5,571 bases of DNA, taken from Alphaproteobacteria bacterium (lineage in GTDB: Bacteria; Pseudomonadota; Alphaproteobacteria; Rickettsiales; SXRF01). A model generated the notes under the pieces. That model was not told where the DNA came from, made no database searches, and worked only from the letters and a program-made list of their open reading frames with translations. Each line of letters starts with the position of its first letter. The first letter of the stretch is position 1. Location of the stretch: NCBI GenBank assembly GCA_019243895.1, contig JAFATP010000090.1:1-5571 (forward strand), given 5' to 3'. Position numbers and translations under genes: made by a program. Below, piece by piece: positions 1 to 5,571 of this stretch.

Positions 1-1016
1 TTAAAACCGATGCGGAGAACCGCCGCCGTGATCTGATGGAATTGCTGAAGCGCCGTGCCGTGATTGACGGCGTCATCCAGGGGGAAAGCGTGCGCGTGGT
101 GCTGGCGGCGGATGCCGCGCCGGAAAATGTCGGCGTGGCGCTGACACCCGTCAAGCCGCGTTTCGAGGATGCATTCATCGATATTCTGGGCGGCGGGCCG
201 GCGGCCACATCCGCGCTGGCGCAGCGCATCCATGAAAAAACGGATGAGACCCCGCCCATCGAAGCCAAGCGCCTCACCAAGCGCTTCGGCGAGTTCACGG
301 CGGCGCACAACATCACCTTCGCGGTGCAGCGCGGCGAGATTTTCGGCCTGCTTGGGCCGAACGGCGCGGGCAAATCCACCACGTTTAAGATGCTGTGTGG
401 CCTGATTCAGCCCACGGAGGGAAGCGCGCTGGTTTCCGGCTTCGATTTAAAAACCTCCACCTCGGCGGCGCGTGAGCGCATCGGCTATATGGCGCAGAAA
501 TTCTCTCTATACGGCGAGCTCAGCGTGAAGCAGAACCTGGAATTTTTCTGCGGCGTTTACGGCCTTTCGGGCGGGGAGGCGAAACGCAAGATCGCCGACA
601 TGGTGCATATTTTCGCGCTTGACCCGTATCTTGCCACCAACGCGGATCTGCTGCCGCTGGGCTTCAAGCAGCGCTTGAGCCTCGCCTGCGCCGTCATGCA
701 TGAGCCGGACGTGCTTTTCCTGGATGAGCCGACTTCCGGGGTGGACCCCATCACCCGCCGCGAGTTCTGGATGCACATCAACGGCATGGTGGAGAAGGGC
801 ATCACCATCATGGTGACCACACATTTCATGGACGAGGCCGAGTATTGCGACCGCATCGCGCTGATTTATCGGGGGGAGAGCATTGCCAGCGGCACGCCGG
901 AATCGCTGAAGCGGCGCGTGCGCAGCCGCGAGTTGGCGGACCCCACGCTGGAGGATGCGTTCGTGGCGCTGGTGCGGCGCTTCGACGAGGCGGAAAACCG
1001 GGCGGAGGCGGCATGA
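1..1016 (+). CDS. ybhF: YbhF-type double-domain ABC exporter ATPase, C-terminal part (5' end outside window)
   Basis: This is the ATPase that powers the exporter formed with the two permeases downstream, acting on the cytoplasmic face of the inner membrane. The frame is open from nt 3, ahead of the first Met at nt 36, so the gene starts left of the window. Numbering from that Met: residues 1-53 resemble the tail after the first ATPase domain of E. coli YbhF, ending in PRFEDAFIDILGG (41-53). A full second ABC domain follows (about 75-290): Walker A GPNGAGKST (107-115), Q-loop Gln154, signature region LPLGFKQRL (206-214), Walker B DVLFLDEP (225-232), D-loop SGVD (234-237) and H-loop His263 in TTHFMDEAEYCDR. 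The signature differs from LSGGQ; as I recall it, E. coli YbhF has the same LPLGFKQRL. About 337 residues are visible against about 578 in E. coli YbhF, so roughly the first ATPase domain is missing. The stop overlaps the next start (ATGA). E. coli YbhFSR has been linked to antibiotic efflux; the substrate here is unknown. Confidence 0.93.
   Translation, partial: KTDAENRRRDLMELLKRRAVIDGVIQGESVRVVLAADAAPENVGVALTPVKPRFEDAFIDILGGGPAATSALAQRIHEKTDETPPIEAKRLTKRFGEFTAAHNITFAVQRGEIFGLLGPNGAGKSTTFKMLCGLIQPTEGSALVSGFDLKTSTSAARERIGYMAQKFSLYGELSVKQNLEFFCGVYGLSGGEAKRKIADMVHIFALDPYLATNADLLPLGFKQRLSLACAVMHEPDVLFLDEPTSGVDPITRREFWMHINGMVEKGITIMVTTHFMDEAEYCDRIALIYRGESIASGTPESLKRRVRSRELADPTLEDAFVALVRRFDEAENRAEAA
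1004..1008 (+). promoter_or_regulatory. Ribosome binding site for the ybhS-type gene
   Basis: A GGAGG lies inside the end of the ATPase gene, 4 nt before the ATG at 1013. It supports that start over a later in-frame ATG at 1046 (codon 12), which has only a GGGG before it. It implies that ribosomes finishing the ATPase gene re-initiate on the permease. Confidence 0.6.
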
Positions 1017-2155
1017 GAAGAAAATTCCATGCGCCGGGGTTTTCCATGCCGCGTTTCTATGCCTTTCTGCGCAAGGAGATGCTCCAGGTATGGCGCGACC
1101 CGAGCAGCATCCTGGTGGCGCTGGTGCTGCCGCTGCTGATGATGTTCCTGTTCGGCTACGGCGTTTCGCTGGATGTGAATACGCTGAAAATCGGGGTGGT
1201 GCTGGAAGACGCGGCCCCGGAGGCGCTGAGCCTGGCCTATGCGTTCGAACGCTCGCGCTATTTCAGCGCCGTGCTTGCCACCGACCGGCACCGGGTGCAG
1301 GAGGATATGGTGGCCGCCCGCCTGCGCGGGGTGGTGGTGATCCCGCAGGATTTCAGCAGAAAGCTGCGCGCGGGCGAGGAGGCGCAGGTGCAGGTGCTGG
1401 CGGACGGCGCGGAAGCCAACACCGCCAATTTCGTGCAGTTCTATGCGCAGGGCACGCTGGCCGACTGGCTGGCGGCCCGGGCGCGCGAGCAGGGGAAGGA
1501 AGCGGCGCCGCCGGTGAGCGCGGAGCCGCGCGTGTGGTTCAACACCGGGCTGAAAAGCCGCGACGCGCTGCTGCCCGGCTCCATTTCCGTCATCATGGCG
1601 ATGATCGGCACCTTGCTGACGGCGATGGTGATCGCGCGGGAGTGGGAACGCGGCACCATGGAAGCGATGATGGCCACGCCCATCCGCATTCATGAAATGA
1701 TCATCGCCAAGATGGTGCCGTATTTCCTGCTCGGCCTCGGCTCGATGCTGCTGTGCGTGGTGCTGTCGGTGTTTCTGTTCGGCGTGCCGTTCCGCGGCTC
1801 CATGGCGGCGCTGCTGCTTTCCGGCTCGGTGTTCCTGCTGGCGTCGCTAGGGCAGGGGCTGCTGATCTCCACCTCGGCGCGCAGCCAGTTCGTGGCCATT
1901 CAGGTGGCCACCATGGCCTCGTTCCTGCCCGCCTTCATCCTCTCGGGCTTTCTGTTCGAGATTCATTCCATGCCGCTGCCGCTGCGGCTGCTGGCGGATG
2001 CGCTGCCGCCGCGTTATTTCGTGGCCATCCTGCAAACGGTGTTCCTCACCGGCGATGTATGGGCGCTGTTCCTTCCCAATCTCCTGGCGATGCTGGCCAT
2101 CGCCGCGGTGCTGCTGGTGCTCACCGCGCGGCGCAGCGTGAAACGGCTGGATTGA
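1013..2155 (+). CDS. ybhS: YbhS-type ABC-2 family permease
   Basis: This is one of two non-identical inner-membrane half-permeases of the exporter; with the YbhR-type partner it should form the translocation pore driven by the upstream ATPase. The 380-aa length is close to the 377 aa of E. coli YbhS. Layout: a short cytoplasmic N-terminus with the family-typical FLRKEMLQVWRDP (18-30), TM1 (about 31-51), a large periplasmic domain (about 52-187), then five hydrophobic segments (about 188-208, 231-257, 264-290, 295-316, 350-371). The conserved coupling segment REWERGTMEAMMATP (209-223) follows TM2, as in ABC-2 proteins, and a basic tail ARRSVKRLD ends the protein. The ATG at 1013 was chosen for the GGAGG before it and the ATGA overlap; Met12 (1046) is the alternative. 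The next gene begins 2 nt after the stop. Family assignment is firm; substrate cannot be read from the sequence. Confidence 0.93.
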   Translation: MRRKFHAPGFSMPRFYAFLRKEMLQVWRDPSSILVALVLPLLMMFLFGYGVSLDVNTLKIGVVLEDAAPEALSLAYAFERSRYFSAVLATDRHRVQEDMVAARLRGVVVIPQDFSRKLRAGEEAQVQVLADGAEANTANFVQFYAQGTLADWLAARAREQGKEAAPPVSAEPRVWFNTGLKSRDALLPGSISVIMAMIGTLLTAMVIAREWERGTMEAMMATPIRIHEMIIAKMVPYFLLGLGSMLLCVVLSVFLFGVPFRGSMAALLLSGSVFLLASLGQGLLISTSARSQFVAIQVATMASFLPAFILSGFLFEIHSMPLPLRLLADALPPRYFVAILQTVFLTGDVWALFLPNLLAMLAIAAVLLVLTARRSVKRLD

Positions 2156-2157
2156 GC

Positions 2158-3273
2158 ATGGGCATGTGGCACCGCATCAGAGCACTCATCGTCAAGGAGA
2201 CGCTGGCGGTGATGCACGACAAGAAAATCCGCATCGCGCTGGTGGCGCCGCCCATCATCCAGTTGCTGGTGCTGTCGCACGCGGCGACGCTGGAGGTGAA
2301 GCACATTCCCATCGCCATTTACAATCAGGATTCCGGCTGGTATTCGCGCGAGCTGATCGGCCGCCTCCGGGGCGCGCCTTATTTCGATCGCCTCACCTAT
2401 GTTTATAGCGGAGAGGAAGTGAAGCAAGCGGTGGATACGGAGCAGGCCATCGCGGCGCTGCAATTCCAGCCGGATTTCTCGCGCAGGGCGGAAACCGGCA
2501 CGGCCACCGTGCAGATGATCATCGACGGGCGCAAATCCAATTCCGGCCAGATCGTCGCCGGATATGTCACCGCCGTCGTGCAGGATTTCAACGCCGACAT
2601 CCTGAAAATGCGCGGCGTCGCCGCCGGGCCGCAGGCATTGACGGTGTTTCGCGCCTGGTTCAATCCCAGCCTCGATTACGTGATGTATAACGTGCCGTGC
2701 CTGGTGGCCATCCTGAGCATGATTCTCGGACTGATGATCACCGGACTATCGGTGGCACGCGAGCGCGAGATGGGCACGTTCGACCAGCTGTTGGTTTCCC
2801 CGCTGGAACCGTGGCAGATCCTGGTGGGCAAGGCGGTGCCCGCGCTGATCATCGGCATCGGCGAAACCACCTTCATCATGATCCTGGCGATCCTGCTGTT
2901 CCGGGTGCCTTTCACCGGCTCGCTGCTGATGTTCTATTTCAGCATGGTCGTGTTCGTCACCGCCATCATCGGCGTCGGCTTGTTCATCTCCTCGCTCTCC
3001 CACACGCAGCAGCAGGCCAACCTCGCCATTTTCGTGTTCATGCTGCCCACCATGCTGCTTTCCGGTTATGCCACGCCGGTGGAGAACATGGTGGAATGGC
3101 TGAAGCCCGTCAGCTGGCTGATGCCGCTGCGCCATTTTCTCATCATCGTCAAAGGGGTGTTCCTGAAGGACATGCCCGCGCTGGAGGTGCTGGGGCACAC
3201 CTGGCCGATGGCGGTCATCGCCGTGCTCACGCTTTCCGCCGCGGCATGGACATTCAGCCGGAGGTTGGAATAG
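2158..3273 (+). CDS. ybhR: YbhR-type ABC-2 family permease
   Basis: This is the second half-permease of the exporter, in the inner membrane. At 371 aa it is close to E. coli YbhR (368 aa). Family traits seen: N-terminal RALIVKETLAVMHDKKIR (8-25), TM1 (about 26-44) followed by AATLEVKHIPIAIYNQD (42-58), a periplasmic domain (about 45-175) containing DGRKSNSGQI (123-132), and WFNPSLDY (167-174) just before TM2 (about 177-198). The coupling segment SVAREREMGTFDQLLVSPL (198-216) comes next, then four further hydrophobic segments (about 222-247, 254-280, 286-305, 345-363). SLSHTQQQA (279-287) and LLSGYATPVENM (300-311) also match the family. The start is either ATG 2158 or ATG 2164 (Met3); 2158 lies 2 nt after the previous stop and has only a weak GGA six nt upstream, so translation probably depends on coupling. 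The outer-membrane channel gene follows after 2 nt. Confidence 0.93.
   Translation: MGMWHRIRALIVKETLAVMHDKKIRIALVAPPIIQLLVLSHAATLEVKHIPIAIYNQDSGWYSRELIGRLRGAPYFDRLTYVYSGEEVKQAVDTEQAIAALQFQPDFSRRAETGTATVQMIIDGRKSNSGQIVAGYVTAVVQDFNADILKMRGVAAGPQALTVFRAWFNPSLDYVMYNVPCLVAILSMILGLMITGLSVAREREMGTFDQLLVSPLEPWQILVGKAVPALIIGIGETTFIMILAILLFRVPFTGSLLMFYFSMVVFVTAIIGVGLFISSLSHTQQQANLAIFVFMLPTMLLSGYATPVENMVEWLKPVSWLMPLRHFLIIVKGVFLKDMPALEVLGHTWPMAVIAVLTLSAAAWTFSRRLE
3260..3264 (+). promoter_or_regulatory. Ribosome binding site for the outer-membrane factor gene
   Basis: A GGAGG in the last codons of the YbhR-type gene lies 11 nt before the ATG at 3276, a slightly long but workable spacing. A second weak GGA (3267-3269) sits 6 nt before the ATG. 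Together with the lipoprotein signal that begins at 3276, it fixes the start well inside a longer open frame. Confidence 0.5.
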
Positions 3274-3275
3274 CC

Positions 3276-3320
3276 ATGAAGAGAGTATGCCACGTGCTTC
3301 TGCTTACGCTTGCCAGCTGC
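3276..3320 (+). other. Lipoprotein signal peptide with lipobox
   Basis: The first 15 codons read Met-Lys-Arg, then a hydrophobic core (VLLLTLA), then lipobox L12-A13-S14-C15. Cleavage before Cys15 by signal peptidase II and N-acylation of that Cys is the expected processing. The signal is short but fits a lipoprotein. The other Cys (residue 5) lies too close to the N-terminus to be the lipidation site. Confidence 0.8.
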
Positions 3321-4664
3321 ACCATGGGCGCGGATTATATCGAGCCCGCCCTGGAACTGCCGAAGCTGTGGCGCGCGCAACCGGAAGCGCCGGCGGAAGC
3401 GCCCGCGCCGCCCGCCGCGGCGCAATGGTGGAAAGCGTTCAACGATGCCCAGCTGGACGCGCTGGTGGAGCGGGCGCTGGCGCATAATCAGGAGGTGAAA
3501 ATCGCCGAGCTGCGCATCCTGGAAGCACGTGCGGTGAAACAGGAGGCGGCCTCGGCGCTGTATCCGCAGGTGGAGGCCGAGGCGAAGGCCGACCGCGCCA
3601 AGGATCAGCTCATTCCCGGCATCCCGCTGCTCACCAAGCCGATGAACACCGGCGAGGCGGATATCGCCGCTGCCTGGGAGCTGGATATTTTCGGCGGCAC
3701 GCAGCGCCGGGTGGAGGCGGCCGATGCCACGTCGGCAGCGCGCGAGGCGGATTTACGCAGCGTGCGGCTGACGCTGGCGGGCGACGTGGCGAATAATTAC
3801 ATCGCATGGCGGCAGCTGCAGCAGCAGGAGGAGTTCATCCGCAGCATCGCCGAGGCGCAGGAAAGCAGCTTTAAGTTAATCGAGAAAAAGCGCGAGGCGG
3901 GCACCGCCAGCCGCTTGCAGGCCTTGCAGTCACAGAGCCTTTATCAGGCAACGGCGGCCCGTGTGCCGGAGCTGGAGCGCCAGCGCGCGGCCGTCGGCTA
4001 CGGGCTCTCCGTGCTGCTGGGCGAACCGGCGGGCGCGGTGAACGATGAACTTCAGCCGCCGCAAGCCCTGCCGCAGCCGCTCGCCATTCCCGCGCTGGCG
4101 GCGCCGGCCGAGATCATCCGCCGCCGGCCGGACGTGCAGGCGGCGGAGCGGGAGCTGGCGGCGGCGACCGCGCTTCAAGGCGCGGCGATTGCCGAGCTTT
4201 TCCCGAAGCTGTCGCTTTCGGCGCTGTTCGGCGTGCAGCATATCAGCATCAGCACGCTCAGCACCACCAGCCGCGTATGGTCCGTCGGCGCCGATGCCGC
4301 CGCGCCGCTGCTGAATTTCGGGCGCATCGAAGGGCAGATCGCCCAGGCCGATGCGCGCCAGCTTCAGGCGTTCCAGCAATATAGGCGCACCGTGCTGGCC
4401 GCGTTCGCCGAGATTGAAACGGCGCTTTCCAACGTCGCCAAGGAGAACCGGCGCATCGCGCTGCTGGCGGCGGCGTCTGACAGCGCGGCGCAGGCGCTGT
4501 CCCTGGCGTATGAGCGATACCATCGCGGCATCGCCTCGTTCCTGGAGGTGCTGGCCGCCGAGCAGCAATACCATGCATCCCAGAGCGACGTCATCGCCGC
4601 GCAGGCGCTGCGGCTGAACTATCTGGTCAACCTGTACAAGGCCATCGGCGTACCGGCGGCATAG
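3276..4664 (+). CDS. Outer-membrane efflux lipoprotein, OprM/NodT/CusC (TolC-like) family
   Basis: This is predicted to be the outer-membrane exit channel: a trimeric beta-barrel plus periplasmic alpha-helical tunnel that docks with a periplasmic adaptor. The 462-aa product is normal for the family (about 460-490). The N-terminus is a short lipoprotein signal, with lipobox LASC placing the lipidated Cys at residue 15; Thr follows rather than Asp, consistent with outer-membrane sorting. The mature start CTMGADYIEP resembles the usual C..GPDY..P. An Ala/Pro-rich stretch (36-49) precedes WWKAFNDAQLDALVERAL (51-68), where the repeat begins. Other family motifs: AAWELDIFG (132-140), LLGEPAG (247-253), RRRPDVQAAERELAAA (282-297), LFPKLSLS (308-315) and LNFGR (346-350), ending in LNYLVNLYKAIG. 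The two OEP repeats span about 50-250 and 275-458. Located 2 nt after ybhR, it is probably dedicated to this pump. I give no symbol because the family has many paralogues. Confidence 0.93.
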   Translation: MKRVCHVLLLTLASCTMGADYIEPALELPKLWRAQPEAPAEAPAPPAAAQWWKAFNDAQLDALVERALAHNQEVKIAELRILEARAVKQEAASALYPQVEAEAKADRAKDQLIPGIPLLTKPMNTGEADIAAAWELDIFGGTQRRVEAADATSAAREADLRSVRLTLAGDVANNYIAWRQLQQQEEFIRSIAEAQESSFKLIEKKREAGTASRLQALQSQSLYQATAARVPELERQRAAVGYGLSVLLGEPAGAVNDELQPPQALPQPLAIPALAAPAEIIRRRPDVQAAERELAAATALQGAAIAELFPKLSLSALFGVQHISISTLSTTSRVWSVGADAAAPLLNFGRIEGQIAQADARQLQAFQQYRRTVLAAFAEIETALSNVAKENRRIALLAAASDSAAQALSLAYERYHRGIASFLEVLAAEQQYHASQSDVIAAQALRLNYLVNLYKAIGVPAA

Positions 4665-4674
4665 CCGATCGCGC

Positions 4675-4704
4675 TTGCCGGGCCATGCCGCCCGGGATTA
4701 TAGT
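4675..4704 (+). promoter_or_regulatory. Candidate sigma-70-type promoter for the thioredoxin-like gene
   Basis: TTGCCG (4675-4680) and TATAGT (4699-4704) are separated by 18 nt, a plausible housekeeping -35/-10 pair. Transcription would begin near 4711, leaving a leader of about 18 nt before the ATG at 4729. This lies in the only sizeable gap (64 nt) after the exporter operon, which supports a separate transcription unit. The match was found by eye in a GC-rich gap and could be chance; read-through from the operon is also possible. Confidence 0.35.
4678..4695 (+). other. Short GC-rich inverted repeat in the intergenic gap
   Basis: CCGGGC (4678-4683) pairs with GCCCGG (4690-4695) around a 6-nt loop. 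There is no T-run after it, so it is not a classical intrinsic terminator. It begins 14 nt after the outer-membrane factor stop, so it could protect the operon mRNA 3' end, or act as a binding site within the candidate promoter spacer. With 6-bp arms in GC-rich DNA it may be chance. Confidence 0.25.
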
Positions 4705-4717
4705 CTCCTGTCATCAG

Positions 4718-4723
4718 AAGGAG
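4718..4723 (+). promoter_or_regulatory. Strong ribosome binding site, thioredoxin-like gene
   Basis: AAGGAG lies 5 nt before the ATG at 4729. It is the best Shine-Dalgarno match in the window and fixes this start, against an in-frame upstream TTG at 4675 that would add 18 unrelated residues. Confidence 0.75.
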
Positions 4724-4728
4724 CAATT

Positions 4729-5283
4729 ATGCCCGCATTGCATACACCCCCCGCGCAAGCCGGCTGGCGCGCCCCGGATTTCCGGCTGAAAGCCACCGAC
4801 GGCAGGATCTATTCCCTGAAGGAGGCCAAAGGCCCGAAGGGGCTGGTGGTGATGTTCATCTGCAATCATTGCCCGTTCGTGCAGGCAGTGGCAGACAAGA
4901 TCGCGCGCGATGCCGCGGAGCTTGCAGCTTACGGCATCGGCTCCATTGCCATCATGTCCAACGATGTGGCGAATTACCCGGAGGATTCCTTCGACCGCAT
5001 GATTGCTTTCGCCGGGCAGCACGGGTTTTCCTTTCCCTACGTGATTGACGAAACCCAGGAAGTGGCCAAGGCCTACGGCGCGGTATGCACACCGGATTTC
5101 TTCGGCTTCGATGCCGGCCTGATTCTGCACTATCGCGGGCGGCTGGATGCTTCGGGAATGCAGCGCACGGAAGGCGGCAAGCGCGAATTGTTCGAAGCGA
5201 TGAAGCAAGTGGCGGAATCCGGCCGCGCTCCCGCCGTTCAAGCGCCGAGCATCGGCTGCTCGATCAAATGGCGGGACGAGTAG
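4729..5283 (+). CDS. Thioredoxin-fold peroxiredoxin-like protein (AhpC/TSA-related, PRX_like1-type)
   Basis: This is a 184-aa protein with no signal peptide, so probably a cytoplasmic thiol-redox protein. It begins with the AhpC/TSA-type segment APDFRLKATDGRIYSLKE (15-32), then a beta strand leading to the active-site region FICNHCPFVQ (43-52), giving a CxxC at Cys45 and Cys48. SNDVANYPEDSF (77-88), PYVIDETQEVAKAYG (103-117), VCTPDFFGFD (119-128, carrying Cys120 and the likely cis-Pro122) and HYRGRLD (134-140) follow in the family order. The C-terminus ends in PSIGCSIKW (173-181), with a fourth Cys at 177. This layout matches the uncharacterised thioredoxin family annotated as PRX_like1, whose substrate is not established; a peroxidase or disulfide-reducing role is inference. 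The Shine-Dalgarno and short leader favour independent expression. The start is well supported. Confidence 0.9.
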   Translation: MPALHTPPAQAGWRAPDFRLKATDGRIYSLKEAKGPKGLVVMFICNHCPFVQAVADKIARDAAELAAYGIGSIAIMSNDVANYPEDSFDRMIAFAGQHGFSFPYVIDETQEVAKAYGAVCTPDFFGFDAGLILHYRGRLDASGMQRTEGGKRELFEAMKQVAESGRAPAVQAPSIGCSIKWRDE

Positions 5284-5294
5284 CGGATAGTTTC

Positions 5295-5327
5295 TTTATA
5301 TAAAACCCCTATGCGATAAAATTTATC
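5295..5327. promoter_or_regulatory. AT-rich gap with two palindromes upstream of the aldo/keto reductase
   Basis: Between the stop at 5283 and the ATG at 5346 lies an AT-rich patch within GC-rich DNA. It holds a perfect 10-bp palindrome TTTATATAAA (5295-5304) and a second inverted repeat, GATAAA-A-TTTATC (5315-5327). Their centres are about 21.5 bp apart, close to two helical turns. The patch contains -10-like hexamers (TATAAA 5299-5304, TAAAAT 5317-5322) but no convincing -35. It is a reasonable place for a promoter and operator for the downstream gene. No terminator hairpin is visible after the thioredoxin-like gene. Confidence 0.35.
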
Positions 5328-5345
5328 CCGGTCGAGTGTTCCGTC

Positions 5346-5571
5346 ATGAAATATCTGGATATGCAGGGCGCGAAGCTTCCGGCGCTGGGTTTTGGCACCT
5401 GGCAGCTGCAAGGCAATGAATGCGAGCGCGCGGTGCGGGCGGCCATCGAGATCGGCTACCGGCACATCGACACTGCGCAGATTTATGAAAATGAAGCCGA
5501 GGTGGGTCGCGCCATTACCGGTTCCGCCATCTCGCGCAAGGAATTCTTCGTCACCACGAAAATATGGACGG
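5346..5571 (+). CDS. Aldo/keto reductase, DkgB-like (2,5-diketo-D-gluconate reductase type), 3' end outside window
   Basis: The first 75 codons of an NADPH-dependent aldo/keto reductase are present, open to the right edge. The start of the TIM-barrel is clear: LPALGFGTWQL (11-21), AIEIGYRHIDTAQIYENEAEVG (33-54) and FFVTTKIW (67-74). Three of the four catalytic residues are visible: Asp42, Tyr47 and Lys72; the His should lie beyond the edge. Their spacing equals that of known 2,5-diketo-D-gluconate reductases, and DTAQIYxNEAxVG with TTKIW is closest to E. coli DkgB, which reduces small carbonyls such as methylglyoxal as well as diketogluconate. The substrate here is unknown, so I give no symbol. 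The ATG at 5346 lies 62 nt after the previous stop with only a weak GAG upstream (5334-5336); Met6 (5361) is a less likely start. About 190-200 further residues are expected. Confidence 0.9.
   Translation, partial: MKYLDMQGAKLPALGFGTWQLQGNECERAVRAAIEIGYRHIDTAQIYENEAEVGRAITGSAISRKEFFVTTKIWT

Noticed and set aside
845..1012. Upstream extension of the YbhS frame from an ATG at 845
   Set aside because: The extra 56 residues overlap the ATPase gene out of frame and look nothing like the family N-terminus; the ATG at 1013 has GGAGG and gives the family length.
866..1693. Long open frame on the - strand (275 codons) opposite the YbhS-type gene
   Set aside because: It is antisense to a clear permease gene, its product is rich in His/Arg/Gln with no recognisable domain, and such mirror frames are common in GC-rich DNA.
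1753..2157. Upstream extension of the YbhR frame
   Set aside because: The extra 135 residues are an Ala/Arg/Gly-rich out-of-frame reading of ybhS; starting at 2158 gives 371 aa, matching E. coli YbhR.
2697..3275. Upstream extension of the outer-membrane factor frame
   Set aside because: The extra residues are a His/Arg-rich out-of-frame reading of ybhR; a lipoprotein signal begins exactly at 3276.
3930..4574. Long open frame on the - strand (214 codons) opposite the outer-membrane factor gene
   Set aside because: Arg-rich, low-complexity product with no recognisable domain, opposite a well-matched OMF; a composition artefact.
4678..4704. Intrinsic terminator after the outer-membrane factor gene
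   Set aside because: The hairpin has only 6-bp arms and is followed by GATTATAG, not a T-run.
4675..4728. TTG start 54 nt upstream for the thioredoxin-like protein
   Set aside because: The added residues have no family similarity, and a strong AAGGAG sits 5 nt before the ATG at 4729.

Overview
The window looks like chromosome of a GC-rich Gram-negative proteobacterium. It is densely coding, all genes lie on the + strand, junctions are overlapping or 2 nt long, and there is an outer-membrane lipoprotein channel. The TTGCCG-type -35 candidate and overall composition would fit Alphaproteobacteria, but taxonomy cannot be settled from this sequence.

Region 1 (1-4664) is the 3' part of an export operon. 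It holds, in order: the C-terminal part of a YbhF-type double-domain ABC ATPase (cut by the left edge), a YbhS-type ABC-2 permease, a YbhR-type ABC-2 permease, and an OprM/NodT/CusC-type outer-membrane factor lipoprotein. The first junction is a 4-bp ATGA overlap and the next two are 2-nt gaps, so the four genes are almost certainly co-transcribed and translationally coupled. Together they would make a drug or small-molecule exporter spanning both membranes. The periplasmic adaptor (YbhG/HlyD-type) that such a pump needs is not here and is expected just left of the window. The well-known E. coli ybhGFSR operon has no outer-membrane channel gene of its own, so the dedicated channel is the main point of interest.

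Region 2 (4665-5283) is a short intergenic gap with a plausible promoter and a strong ribosome binding site, followed by a complete 184-aa thioredoxin-fold protein of the peroxiredoxin-like (AhpC/TSA-related) family with a CxxC motif. It appears to be a separate transcription unit.

Region 3 (5284-5571) is a 62-nt AT-rich gap with two short palindromes, then the first 75 codons of a DkgB-like aldo/keto reductase that runs off the right edge.

I see no RNA gene, CRISPR array, insertion sequence or attachment site. The window reads as ordinary chromosomal transport and redox genes; I found no clear sign of an undescribed system and score the findings accordingly.
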